This document shows, piece by piece, positions 1-11,300 of a stretch of 64,000 bases of DNA. Made by a program: the position numbers and the translations under genes. The stretch's first letter is position 1. Every line of letters begins with the position of its first letter. The stretch is from positions 45,315,803 through 45,379,802 of the forward strand of contig OX454527.1 of the NCBI GenBank assembly GCA_949715645.1. The letters run 5' to 3'. The DNA comes from Portevinia maculata. Taxonomy: Eukaryota > Arthropoda > Insecta > Diptera > Syrphidae. Below the pieces are notes generated by a model, which worked only from the letters and a program-made list of their open reading frames with translations, was not told where the DNA came from and ran no database searches.

Positions 1-1322
1 GAATCACTCTTCCAGTCATACAAATGTGTGGAATAGGTCGGAATGGATCAGAGAACGGGCTGCAAAAGTATTCTGTTTTTTCGGACTAATGTAATTTTGG
101 AGGAGAATGGTATAGTCTCCACCAAAATTACCACCCGTACATCAAGTGCTCGTTGTAGGGAAGTTTGATCCTCGTTAACGATCGCTCCATCGTCAGCAAA
201 GAATGACTGGTGCGCTTTGAAGTCCGTCAATTTTCCTTCAAGCTGATATTTAAGGATTGTAACATCTATCAAGGGACTTAAAACACTTCCCTGGTGTACA
301 CCGACCGATGCCAACGTCTTACTCTTGTCTTTACTCCCTCATACATATCCATGATCATATAGGTTTCTGGAACTCCTCGCTGTCTTAGCGCCACCCATAA
401 CAGATCCCTTGGTTGTCTATCATATCAAATGCCTTTTCAAAATCAATCAACACCATATGCAAATCCTTTAAGGAATCACTATGTTGTCTATCATGATCCT
501 TATACTTTGGATTGCATCTATGTTTGATTACCGGCGACAAACCCGCACTGATAGCCGTATTATTTTAAGCATTGGGCTATCTAACACCCGCTGAAAGATC
601 TGGTGTGTGGCAAAAGTTTGATTGATCGGTAATGGTCATAGTCTGGCGTATCGCCTTTTCCTTTGTTCAAAGGAAGAAGAAAATTTTCCCAGTTGTCATC
701 AGTGCCGAGGAAAATTGTTTAAGTCCGAGGAAATTGTCCATTTAGAAGTCCTTCACAATACTGTTGCATCCTGTAGTAGTATTTTTTCCTCATCCTTCGT
801 TAATGATGTGATGGATATAATTTTGCATATTTGTAATAAATGCTTCGCTTTTCTTTTTGTCCAGATTGTACCATTTGATTTTCACAAACTTTTGTTTGCT
901 TAGTTTTGTCTATCCCCACCGCCATTAAATTTTCTGTCAGGAGGAGGCGGTGTTGCTGGGCGATTGCGTCTCCTACGATCACTTTACAATCTTAAGGCCG
1001 AAGCTCATGAAACGTGCTACCAAATGGTATTCAATCTGGGTTTTATTTCCGCCACTGCTGTTAGTGACTAGGAGATGGCGTTTTTTGACGCACATGGTAT
1101 TTAGAACGATAAGACCGTATGACTTGTACATGCTTAGGATATCTTCACCCAGAGAGTTCCTAGTGCCGTATCCCACTCCTCTATGGCAGTCTTCATAATC
1201 TTCGTTTCGCGTCCCGACATGTCCGTTCGATGTTCTTGATGAGGTTGTGAAAATCTAGCCAGAATGCATCTTTTTCTCTCTGCTCGCATCCAATTTGGGG
1301 ACAATATTCCACACATCATCAC
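1..1322 (-). mobile_element. Degraded RTE-like non-LTR retrotransposon fragment
   Basis: Minus-strand conceptual translation in several frames gives pieces in the order expected for an RTE/BovB-like ORF2. The C-terminal part of an APE endonuclease lies at 979-1176 (motif TNSSGGNKTQIEYHLV). An RT segment lies near 560-690 (NKGKGDTPDYDHYRSIKLL). The RT core follows near 48-480, with an IDFEKAFD block, GVHQGSVLSPL, and FADD where an active copy would have YADD. Stops and frameshifts separate the blocks, so this is a dead copy. It is cut by the left window edge. Clade assignment is by motif resemblance only. Confidence 0.75.
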
Positions 1323-1650
1323 ACATCATTGATTAATTTGGTAGCTATCAAATTTGCAGTCAATCACAAATTCGTCGTTGACAAATAAATTTTGAGAATT
1401 TGAGAATTGTTTTTTGGGGAAAGTAAAAGACTAAATTTTTTATTGCGTATGTACTACATTTGCTGGCGATTTAGGTGGCAACGCTGGTCATCAGACAAAT
1501 GATTGTCATTCTATTCGTTCCAGTTCTGTTTCTTTGTTCTTCCATACTGGATCCGGAATGGATACAAAATTAAAAAACTCTGTATTTTCTACTCCTTACC
1601 GGGTAAAAATAAAGAAACACACTCAATGATGACGGCTATTGAGGGGTTGT
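1323..1650. other. Short spacer, no gene seen
   Basis: No coding signal seen. The last ~22 bases (from about 1629) begin a host sequence that recurs at 4623-4680 and marks the insertion site of the following LINE. Confidence 0.5.
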
Positions 1651-2264
1651 ATGTGTGGCGGTTGAGAGTGCTGCCCGCGAGCTCTACGGGCAAAAAAGAA
1701 GGGAGGAACACCGACTTCTCAGAAGGAAAAAGAAGGAGCACGAGAAGTGAGCGATCGAATCAATTGAGGGACGCTACTGCAGAGGCAATGTTCGAAAGTT
1801 CTACCAAAGAGTAAAACGATCCACCCAAGGATAGAAGGCCCGAACAGAAGCCTGCAGAGATGAGCATGGGGATACAGTAGTAGATTAACAGTTGGTGCTG
1901 AGGATTTGGAAAGAACACTTCTGCAGACTGTTAAACGGAAGAGACAGCCAACAACCCGCTGTCAGGCAGAATGATCTGTTCAGCTTGGACGATGATAGCC
2001 AAAACTTTCGTCCACCCGACCTACACGAAGTGAGAAAAGCAATCTCCAAACTTAAGACCAACAAAGCTGCTGGAGCGGATGGCCTTCCGGCCGAGCTTTT
2101 CAAAGCAGCGGAAGATGGCATCGTGTGCCCCATCCACAAGAAAGGAGATACTCTGAACTGCGCCAACTACAGAGGAATAACTCGCCTGGATGTCGCGTAT
2201 AAGATCTTGTGGGCTGTATTGTGTGAACGCCTAAACCCTTTCGCCAACAACCTGATCGGCCCAT

Positions 2265-3104
2265 TGTATTGTATTGTATTGTATGTGCAGTGAGGTCATC
2301 AGTAGATGACAAGCACTTAGACCTATTGGTCCATTGTACTTCAGCATATCTGCCCGCTCGCTGGTTATTGGCGATTAGTAAGATACAGTGAGGGAGAACC
2401 TGCCAGTAGCCTTGGCAAAGCGATGAATATTAGCAAGTTCAATGTCCCCCATCTCATCTTCGTTGACGAACTGTTTGCCTATAGTGGTGAGCCTGGTTCT
2501 GGCGAAAGCCGGACATTCACAGATGAAGTGAGATACCGTTTCATCCGCCTCCAGGCAGCACTCACATAGGCCCGAGCTCCTAATGTGGATGGTTTTGAGG
2601 TGCTCGTTAAGAGGACTAAAACCGGTGACGAGACCAATCAAGGGTCTCAAGTCTTTCCTGTTTAGTCCAAGCAAAAACTTAGCTCTGCTGATTTTCGGAC
2701 CGTCCACTAGCTTCTTCGAATACCTGCATGAGACCAGGTCATGCCAGTATTCGGAATGTTGTTGGCGTAGAGCCGAATCCATTTCACGTTTGTGGACGGA
2801 TGAGCAGCATCCTATAGATGGTTGTGGGCCAATGAAGGCTGTTGAAGAGCCCTTCCTGGCCAGAGCATCCGCTCTTTCATTACCATCGATACCTGTGTGC
2901 CCAGGAACCAAGGCAAGTGATACCGAGTTACATCTACCCAGACGGTTAAGCTTAACCATAGTTTCCTCAACTATTTTTGAGTTGAGAGAACCAGCCGAAC
3001 AGGCTTTGATAGCGGCTTGGCTATCTGAGCAGATGTATAAGGTTTTACCCTTAATCCTTCTGATTAACAGGATATTGGCGGCAGTGGCAATCGCAAAGAT
3101 TTCT
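2265..3104 (-). mobile_element. RNase H-bearing LINE fragment inserted in copy A
   Basis: The minus strand encodes the end of an ORF2 with an RNase H domain. Visible motifs are AEIFAIATAA (catalytic Glu), ICSDSQAAIKA (catalytic Asp) and VPGHTGIDGNERADALA. A cysteine/histidine tail follows (CECCLEADETVSHFICECPAF). The 3' end is a (TACAA)n run at about 2265-2285. The insert is bounded by the 6-bp repeat gcccat (2259-2264 and 3105-3110); joining the flanks restores a continuous GPYQC reading of the host LINE. It belongs with I/LOA/Jockey-type elements that carry RNase H; the exact clade is uncertain. It is 5'-truncated and about 840 bp long. Confidence 0.85.
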
Positions 3105-3871
3105 GCCCATATCAGTGTGCTTTTAGGCCAGGAAAGTCAACCATCGACCAAATTTTCACACTCCGACAGATCTTGGAAAAACCCAGGAATTTCAGATCAA
3201 TACACACCATTTATTTTTCGACTTTTAAGTCGCCTATGATAGCGTATATAGGGACGAATTATACAAAGCCGTGTTAAGTTTTGGCATCCCCGCCAAACTC
3301 ATCCGTTTGTGCAGGATGACGATGGAGCCATCTCACTGCTAAGTCAAAGTCGGCAAGAACACCACCGAGCCATTTGATGTCCAAAAAGGTTTGAGACAAG
3401 GCGACGCGCTATCATGCATTTTCTTTAACATCGTTCTTCAAGCAATTGCACGGAACTCACAAGCCAACACAAGAGGTACAATTTTTCAAAAGTCCGTTCA
3501 ACTACTTGCCTATGCTGATGATATTGACATTATTGGGAGAACGCGGCGAGCTGTCAGTGGCGCATTTGCAAGCATCGAAACGGAGGCGGCGAAGATGGGT
3601 CTGGCTGTTAATGAGAACAAAACGAAGTATATGCTGTCAACAAGAAAGGACTCTCAACATCGGCGACTCGGACAAAACGACACGATGGACAGATACAACT
3701 TCGAAGTAGTTAACGACTTTGTCTACCTGGGCTCCCCTATCACTTCGCAAAATGACATCGGCGCAGAGATCAAGCGAAGAATCACTCTTGCCAATCACTG
3801 TTTCTTCGGGCTTAGAAGGCACCTAAGAAGTAACGCCCTCTCTCATAGAACCAAGGAGATATTGTACAAGA

Positions 3872-4064
3872 TTTAATGAGCTTCCAAATACAATAAAAAA
3901 TGAAAGAGTTTTCCGAACATTTAAAATGTTGTTGATTCAACACATTAGATATCAGATTTCATAAATTTTGTATATAATTGTTATTGAATAGTGTAAGTTC
4001 TATAATTACTATTGTAAATTAATAGTTTATATTAACTAAATAAACATATACATACATACATACA
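3872..4064 (+). mobile_element. 193-bp 3' fragment of a Jockey/CR1-like LINE inserted in copy A
   Basis: The insert is flanked by the 7-bp repeat tacaaga (3865-3871 and 4065-4071). It starts inside a coding tail that reads FNELPNTIKNERVFRTFK, which resembles the 'LWNsLP...FK' C-terminus of Jockey/CR1-type RT proteins. AT-rich 3' sequence with an AATAAA-like signal follows, ending in a (CATA)n tract. Removing it rejoins the host LINE at LYK-T. Confidence 0.8.
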
Positions 4065-4558
4065 TACAAGACCTTAATCATCCCGGTCCTGCTGTTTGGT
4101 GCAGAAGCATGGACCCTGTCAAAAGCGGATGAAAACCTTCTGGGATGCTTTGAGAGAAAGATTCTTCGAGTGATATTCGGTCCAGTTTGTGACGATGGAG
4201 TGTGGAGAAGAAGATTCAACGACGAACTATGCGGGCTATACAGCGACGCTGGCCTGGTCAAAAAGCTAAAAATACATTGGCTGAGATGGCTGGGACACGT
4301 GGAGCGTATGGACAACAACGCACCAGCCCGAAGAGTCTTCGAATCCACCCCTGAGGGTCAACGCAGCAGAGGAAGACCCCACCTTAGGTGGCGCACACAA
4401 GTGGAGAACTAGATAACAACCTCAACCAACTTGGTGTGCGCAACTGGAGGCAGCTAGCGAGGGACCGAGCTGGTTGGAGGGACTTGTTGGTTGAGGCCGT
4501 GGTCCACCCCGGACTGTAAGCGCCACCAAAAGTAAAAAAGTAAAATAATGTGTGGCGG

Positions 4559-4680
4559 CAGCAGACGGATAGCGGAACGCATCGACAAATTGCGATAACG
4601 GAAATTCGAAAATCAGAAAAATAGTGAATGACGGCTATTGAGGTTGTGTGTGTGGCGGAAGCAGTCGGATATTGGAACCC
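4559..4680. repeat. Local duplication of the LINE target sequence
   Basis: The sequence beginning tgacggctattgagg and continuing through tgtgtggcggaagcag (4627-4664) closely matches the two halves that flank copy A (1629-1661 plus 4548-4580). The LINE therefore landed in one unit of a roughly 110-bp tandem duplication. A third, more divergent unit (gcggttgtgtgcgtggcggcag) lies near 4998-5020. Confidence 0.65.
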
Positions 4681-4970
4681 ACTTTACAATTTATCCGATT
4701 TCGAAACACGACACTGCAATAGCAGGAGCAATTGGGTTCCGATATACATACAAAGAATCCTTCTTTAGCCGTACAACACGAATGTGGAATGCTCTTCCCC
4801 GTTGTTTGTCCTACCCATTTTAAATTACAAACATTTAAAACCAACGTGCATCGGTTTCTTCTCTTGTCATTCTTACGCTCGTTTCCTTAATGCCCACACT
4901 GTGTAACAAACGCATCTACATTATAAGGGTAATAAAAATCCCTTTAAAGCGCGTAAAAATACGACACATT
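4674..4970 (+). mobile_element. C-terminal remnant of another LINE ORF2
   Basis: Translation contains ESFFSRTTRMWNALP followed in another frame by a TFKTNVHRFL-like tail. This is the usual C-terminal signature of CR1/R1/Jockey-type RT proteins (SFF.RT...WN.LP...FK). Only about 80 codons remain. Confidence 0.6.
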
Positions 4971-5150
4971 TTGTGGACATAGTAATGGCGGTTAGCGAGC
5001 GGTTGTGTGCGTGGCGGCAGAAGTAGCCTACTTACATCTCAAAAATAAGAAATAATCGAGTAACCTGGTTCTTCAATTCAGGTGACGATATGAAAGGGCA
5101 ATAAATCGGAGGCTTGATTATTACATTAATACAATTTCCAAAACACTTAC

Positions 5151-6072
5151 CAATTGTTGACCAAACTGCTGAAGAAGATGCATCATTAATCGGTTCAATT
5201 TGAGGTTGGCGTCTTGCAAGCTGCACCTGCAAGTTAATTCCCGCAATATTTTTGCTGTGCATTTCAGCAATGGCTCGATCAGCAGACTCTGGTTTTGAAA
5301 AAGTAACAAAACCACGGCTGCACATGAAATAATTAGAATGATTCATTTCTTAAACTTCATCTTACCCCTTTTCGATTTCCATTGAGACATTAACAATGGT
5401 TCCAAAGTCATTGAAATTCTTCTTCAAGAATTCCTCAGTAACTTTGTTTCCAGAAACGAAAATTGTGTGCCCAGCACGTGGTTTATCGGCTTGTGTTGTA
5501 TCTAGTCCTTTTTCATTAAGTCCACGCTCTTCGCGGTCACGTTCGGTTGCAAATTTTTGATACAAATCGTGCATACGCGGTTCTTCTTTTATTATCTCGC
5601 TAATGTTCTCTTGAGCAACATCGTTTTGGGTCGATGAAAACGGCTGGTAGGAGGAAACGCTTGCTTCGGGAATAACGCGTTTTCGCTCCTGACCTAAAAA
5701 AACAATACATAATAAAGAATTCACTTTTTTAAGAGAATGTTATCTCACCTTTGGGTCGTTTGAAAGAAGTTTGATCCTGTTTGGTTTGTTGTTTCTGGAT
5801 TGCAGGAATTGCACCGCTTTTGATAAGTTTTCGAGCCACTTCCCGTGCATCTCTGGCATCGGTTGGGCGCTTCAAAGTTAATGGTTTTTCTGGTTCTTGC
5901 TTCGGTGCCTTTAGAGCTTGCAAGGCTTTTTTCTGTGAAAGTCAAGCCGCGATTAGTTTATGTGGCGTTGCGAAGGCATAAGAGGACTTACTTTTTTTTT
6001 TAGTTTTTGATATTTGGCTTGGAGCATATGCTCCTCTTCGGTTAAATGAGAAGGAAAATGAATGTAAACCAT
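5151..6072 (-). CDS. Nelf-E: Negative elongation factor E (NELF-E), 3' end outside window
   Basis: RNA-binding subunit of the nuclear NELF complex, which holds RNA polymerase II in promoter-proximal pausing. Four coding exons are visible: 5992-6072 (start MVYIHFPS), 5749-5932, 5366-5693 and 5151-5317, all with GT/AG junctions and consistent phase (760 nt, 253 codons plus one base). The N-terminal region has a basic KLKKK helix. An RNA recognition motif follows, with RNP2 IFVSGN and RNP1 KGRGFVTF; the third intron cuts RNP1 between KG and R. The sequence closely follows my memory of Drosophila Nelf-E, including SSSAVWS before the last splice site. The fly protein has about 27 further residues (ending near DEDFLL), which I could not find downstream. 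The last exon probably lies left of the window, making the terminal intron at least 5.1 kb. Confidence 0.94.
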
Positions 6073-8373
6073 TGGTTTTGTTTTTTTATCCAGAGTAACA
6101 AATTTACAAAAATTGTTTGTTTATTTCAAATTGAATGACAAATGACATTCGGACCGGAGAGAACGGAAAGTCAGAAACTATAATGAAAGCATTCAGAAAT
6201 CATTGCATAAACTAGAATTATGTAAATAAAAGCATTCAGCAATGCAATAAGATCCCAAAATATTCAGAGTAATACAGTTGCTGTTTATTTACCAACTTCA
6301 ATATACCAGTTCCACATATGAAGCCCTCCGTGACCACGGAGGTTCACAGCATGAGAGCTTCTTTGGCTTGATATGGCAGAAAGAGACAATATGTGAAGGT
6401 ACAAACAAACTGACAATGGCCAGTTAAGTGTACATTAATAAAATAAAAACAAAAACTAGCGAATGTACTGTATTACATTCTAAATTGTGAATTCAGGAGA
6501 AAATATGGAGACAAATTAGTAAATCAGGCTAATGAAATTAACTGGTTTGTATCTACATTAATTCACTGATTTGGTCAACCTATTCCAGGCATAAATATGA
6601 ATGGAGGAGTGATTCCCAAGTGCGATAAGTTAAATAGCGAATATACCCGTGATGACGAGCTTAAGTATGGTTGGGTAAAAGTGGCGGGAAAACTCTGCCT
6701 TCTGTACTTGACGAAATGCCCCTAAGCAAAAAGAAAAGTTCTTCACCGCGCTCGGCACTCACATACAATTTCCATTGGGCTTTTTAGATTTTGTTCTCAG
6801 ATTATTTTTTTTTTGAAGTAGATCTAGCGTGACACTTGACAGCCCACATTTTGTTGACAAACAAATTACTGGAAAATCTGTTATATCCGAAGTCATTGTT
6901 GTTAAATTATTTCAAACAATTAAATAAATTAAAAATTAACAAGCAATATTAAATATTTATTATCGCTCATTTATTTTACTTTTCTTGGGAAGCAAACAAA
7001 ATTATATTATTATTCAAGAAATTTATTTTTCGCTGAAGCAAGCTTAAACAAGAATATTGTTATTTTCCGGTGGAAGCAAAATAATACGTTTATTGTTGTT
7101 CACTTATTTTATTTTTCAGAGAACAATATAAAATACAGGTATTAACTGTTGCAAATTTAATTTTTCACAGAAGGAAGCAAAAACACCAAATAAATTATTG
7201 TTCGAGAAATTTATTTTATGCTGCAGCACGCAGAAGCAGAAATGAACTATTGTTTTTTTTTCATTCTGACGGAAGCAAAATTACATTTTAAATTATTGTT
7301 AACTAATTTTATTTCTAATAGAACAGTATAAAACACAGGTATTTATAGTTGAAATGATGTTTTCTCCACAAAAACATGAACGCGTCGAAATGTTTATTGA
7401 CAAACTTCAAAGTGACAAATGCGTAATACTTTACTGTTAGTGCAAGTAGGCGTAAATCTTGCTTTGTAATCGAGATTTGCAAATACGTAGTGATCTAGAT
7501 AAAAATATATAGATTTTTTGGGCCCAATGGAAAATGAAAACTGATCTCAGAACCGATCTAAATTTCGCCCAATGGAAAACGACATACGGCATCATAGGTC
7601 TTTCAGCAATATTCAAGGGAGACACTTTGACTGCAGTTCGAGGAAACTTTCCTCCGAATTTCGTGCGACTCTGCACTTATTGTCGCTTCCGAGATGTATC
7701 TCTGTAATGCCCCCTAGGAACTTATCGATATATTGTTATTGGGAATGGAAGGTTTTGGGACCGCGATATACGGTTCTCCTTTTATAAAATGGGAGGGACT
7801 AAGAGCAATTTTATCAGCACCTGAAATCTGATTTTGAAATCTCGGTTTTGAAGCAAGGTTTTGAGGCAAAATAATCTTACAATTGAGTCCCGATGCAGAC
7901 AGCCCGGCAGAATCATTTTTGCTAATTACTGAAAATCTGAACAACACATAAAAGTTCTAACGATTTGATTCCAATTAACTATTTTCAGCATTTTTTTTAA
8001 ATCATTTTTTTCGCATGGCGCTGCTGCGAAAGCAGAATTTGTTGGTCCTCTCGTTCGGCCTTTACCTTAGTCTTTTTCTTTGCTGTAGAATTCCGCAACT
8101 GCGATATGAATCTTTATGTGTTTTTGCTTATGTGGGGAAGGAAATAATATTATGCATAAATTTATTAGCTGCTCTAATAATTTGCTTGGCAACAATAAGG
8201 GGACCTTCAATTTTCACCCTAATACTATTTTCATTGCATATAAAAACGACGTTAGGTTAGGCCAATGACATACTGAATGCGGTCATAGGCTCATTCACAA
8301 TTTTCTGCAAAGACGCATGGTGCGATAGAACGAAACGTCATTTTAAAGCAAATACAAATTTTTGAAATTGAAA
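6073..8373. other. Intergenic region between divergent Nelf-E and Pus7
   Basis: AT-rich spacer between two divergently transcribed genes, so it should hold both promoters. I see no convincing TATA box and no conserved coding frame. The only structure of note is the degenerate direct duplication at 6978-7355 and a 16-bp inverted repeat, ctccgtgaccacggag, near 6328-6343. Confidence 0.6.
6978..7355. repeat. Diverged tandem duplication, period ~185 bp
   Basis: Two AT-rich units (about 6978-7150 and 7160-7355) share an ordered set of blocks: ggaagcaaa, then agaaatttatttt, gaagcaaaat, and a final acaggtatt-type block preceded by gaacaatataaaa/gaacagtataaaa. Divergence is high, so the duplication is old. 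Confidence 0.6.
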
Positions 8374-11300
8374 ATGGGAAGAAATTTCAACAAATTTAAA
8401 CGCGGTGGCAATAATAACAGAGGTTATTTTTCCAAGGATTTTAGAGGCAAGGGACCGAGAAATAACGTTGGTTGGAAGAAAAACAGTGCCCCCAAAAATT
8501 TCAATCGTAACGAAAAGTACCATTATAAATTCTACTTTTTGCCGGTATTTCTAAATGACTCCTAGGTTTCAGCAGTTTCAAAAAGTTACGTTGAAGGAAG
8601 ATCAAGTTGGAATTACCGAATTCGTTGGCAGTGCCCAAGGATTCACAGGCGTAGTGAAGGCAAGATTTTCAGATTTTCATGTGAACGAAATCGATTTGGA
8701 TGGAACCACATTGCATTTAAATGATATGTCTGTTCCAAAAATAAAGGATCCAGACTACAGTACAGCACATCTAAAAGTTTTGAATTCACTTCTTAACTGG
8801 CTTTTGTATTAAGGTATAACTCCAGAGGAGCTGCAGGCTGCTAAAGACGATATCAAGGATGTTTTTACCGAAGAAATGTGGAAAGAAATTGAAGAAATTG
8901 CCAAGGGCGACCGCACTAAACCTTTCGAAATGGATGCAACAAATTTGGACAAAGACAAAAGAACAACCATTCATAAGGTGATCAAGAAATTGTACGAGAC
9001 GGAGTGCAATAGCACAACATTGGAAAAGGATGGCAAAAAGACAATTCGTGTCTTACGAGCTGACAGAAGTAAGTTTTGGATTTTTTAGGTTTTGAGACAA
9101 TGTGTTTACTTTTTCATGTATATTTGCAGAAATGAAAAAACGTAGCCAGTGGCTCTACCCTGGGGAATATGTTCATTTTCTGGTTTACAAGGAGAACATG
9201 GATACTTCGGAGGTTGCTGTGATAATAGCTAACTCTGTAAAGTATGTTATTTGATTGGGGCTATGGAAGTCCAATCGCAAAAGAAATGCTTATTGATTTC
9301 ATCTCTGGCCGCTTAATACTTTATAATTTTTGTGGACAAAATAATTTCTTTTTTTTAGAACCAAACCATCACAAATTAACTATTGTGGTACAAAGGATAA
9401 ACGTGGTAAAACAACGCAAAAGTTCTGCGTTAGAAAAAGGCATCCAGAACAAATCGTCCGAGCTGTCCAACGCATACAATCTGTTAAAGTTGGCAACTTT
9501 ACCTTCCACGACAGTGTCCTTAAGTTAGGAGATCTTAAGGGAAACAGGTAAAAGAAATGTTGTCTTTATTTTATTTTATTTATTTATTTTCAAAAAATTA
9601 CAATGTTAATAAATTGTATTATAATATTATATAGGCTACCAAGGCTTTCGGCTAATCAAAGTCTTAATAGAAGGACATACAGTAGACGTCCAGTATAACC
9701 AATAATATAATATTTTAGGTCATTCGCTAAAACGAAAGAGTACGTTATGTTGAAAGATTTTTTGTAAAATATTCATAATATTAATTGAAAAATTAGTGTG
9801 TATTTAACATCTGCACATGCTCTTTTTATTTAGAATTAAATTTAACACATGAGAAAAAAATCGCTGATTTAGCCTTCCTTGTTTTTCCTGAAGCCGCCTT
9901 CTTCTTGTTAGAACATGGGCTAAGGAACTTCAGCTTCAAAAATCATCATGCTGCTCATTTTCACTAATGTACGCTGCATTGACGAAATCTCCTTATTTTG
10001 TCGCAATAATGAAAGTGGAATTGCATCCTCTTGATCGAAGTCTCCAGATATTCGTAACAAAATGTTTCTTCTACATTTACACGGCATTCGACTCGCTAGT
10101 TTATTCCGCGCTTGATTCGGAAGAGTTGGAAATCCTTCAGTTCAGCAGTGATTCATTTTAGATTTGAAACGCATAATGCAATCTAGCAAGCTATTGGGTT
10201 ATAAGAGTTTTATAAGACGGATGGCGTTCTGGTCCATTGGTTTTTACGGCCCTATTAACGGTGTAACGTTGGTTGGCATAAACATTGCCCAAATTCATTA
10301 AAAAAAGAGCTTGAACTTTTTTTTTGTAAATTGTAAGCAGTTAAATACCTTTCTACCCAAACAAATATTTTAAAATTGTTCAGGATTTCATGAAATAGGG
10401 AAAATATATTCATAGCTGTGGCACAAAGTTGTCCACGGACCATTTTTTAAAAATGCTGTCAGTCATCCAAGCTGACTTAGAAAAGGAGTAGCCTACGAGT
10501 ACGTATTTTTGTTAAGAAAAGAACACGGCTTTCTCGATTTTTCAATAACTAAAGGTATAAGTTTCAACAGTTTAAATGCATTTGCACAAGCTGTTAACAT
10601 TGTGTTTCATAATTTTAGCCGACCTGCGGCTGCTTCTTCACCACCATGAACATTAGAAGGTATAATCTGCTACAAACTTCCAGAAAAGCCCACTCTCATC
10701 GACAATAAAAATCATATCCATTGTGAGTCTATTGCGTGATGGCTTCCTTTCTGAACGGCCCAACTTAATCAACGTTCGATGATAATATTTCTCCGGACTC
10801 GCTGAAAATTCGAGTCCCGAACAGTTTCTCAAACTTTGTAAGCCACCCATCACTCCGTTTGGCCAAACACTTACTTACTTGCTTAGGTGGCGCTACAGTC
10901 CGGGGTGAACCTGGGCCTCAACCAATACGCCTCTCCAGTTAGCACGATCTTTGGCTAACTGTCTCCAGTTGCGCAGTCCAAGTTGGTTGAGATCCCCTTC
11001 CACTTGCGCGCGCCACCTAAGGCGAGGTCTTCCTCTACTGCGTTGTCCCTCCGGGTTGGAATCGAAGACTGTTCGGGGCGGAGCGTTGGTGTCCATTCGC
11101 TCTACATGTCCTAGCCATCTTAGTCGACTGATTCGCACTTTTTTGATCAGGTCGATGTCGCTGTACAGCTCGTAGAGTTCGGTGTTAAATCTCCTCCTCC
11201 GAAGCCCGTCAACGCAAATGGGACCGAAAATCACTCTAAGAATTTCGCGTTCGAAACGACGAAGAAGATCTTCATCCGCTTTTGTTAATGTCCACGCTTC

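Larger units (their letters stand above)
1662..4547 (+). mobile_element. 5'-truncated non-LTR retrotransposon, copy A, with two nested insertions
   Basis: The plus strand encodes an RT-type ORF2. It has an N-terminal RT region at 1892-2264 (KAAGADGLPAELFKA, VCPIHKKGDTLNCANYRGI), the RT core at 3391-3871 (LLAYADDIDIIGR), and a C-terminal region at 4066-4515 (LFGAEAWTLSKADE, LRWLGHVERM, RGRP). The copy is flanked by an 11-bp direct repeat, atgtgtggcgg, at 1651-1661 and 4548-4558. It is interrupted at 2265-3104 and 3872-4064 by other elements. A stop falls in the LFFDF/AYDSVY region, there are frameshifts, and about 26 codons found in the minus-strand copy at 10870-12652 are missing after AELFKAAEDG. 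It is not functional. I cannot name the clade with confidence; proteins of this kind are often annotated as type-1 retrotransposon or 'craniofacial development protein 2-like'. Confidence 0.85.

Noticed and set aside
2583..3239. 218-codon plus-strand frame
   Set aside because: Antisense shadow of the minus-strand RNase H fragment at 2265-3104.
9244..9528. 94-codon frame as a separate gene
   Set aside because: It is an out-of-frame reading of intron 4 and exon 5 of Pus7; the in-frame reading contains the TruD catalytic motif.
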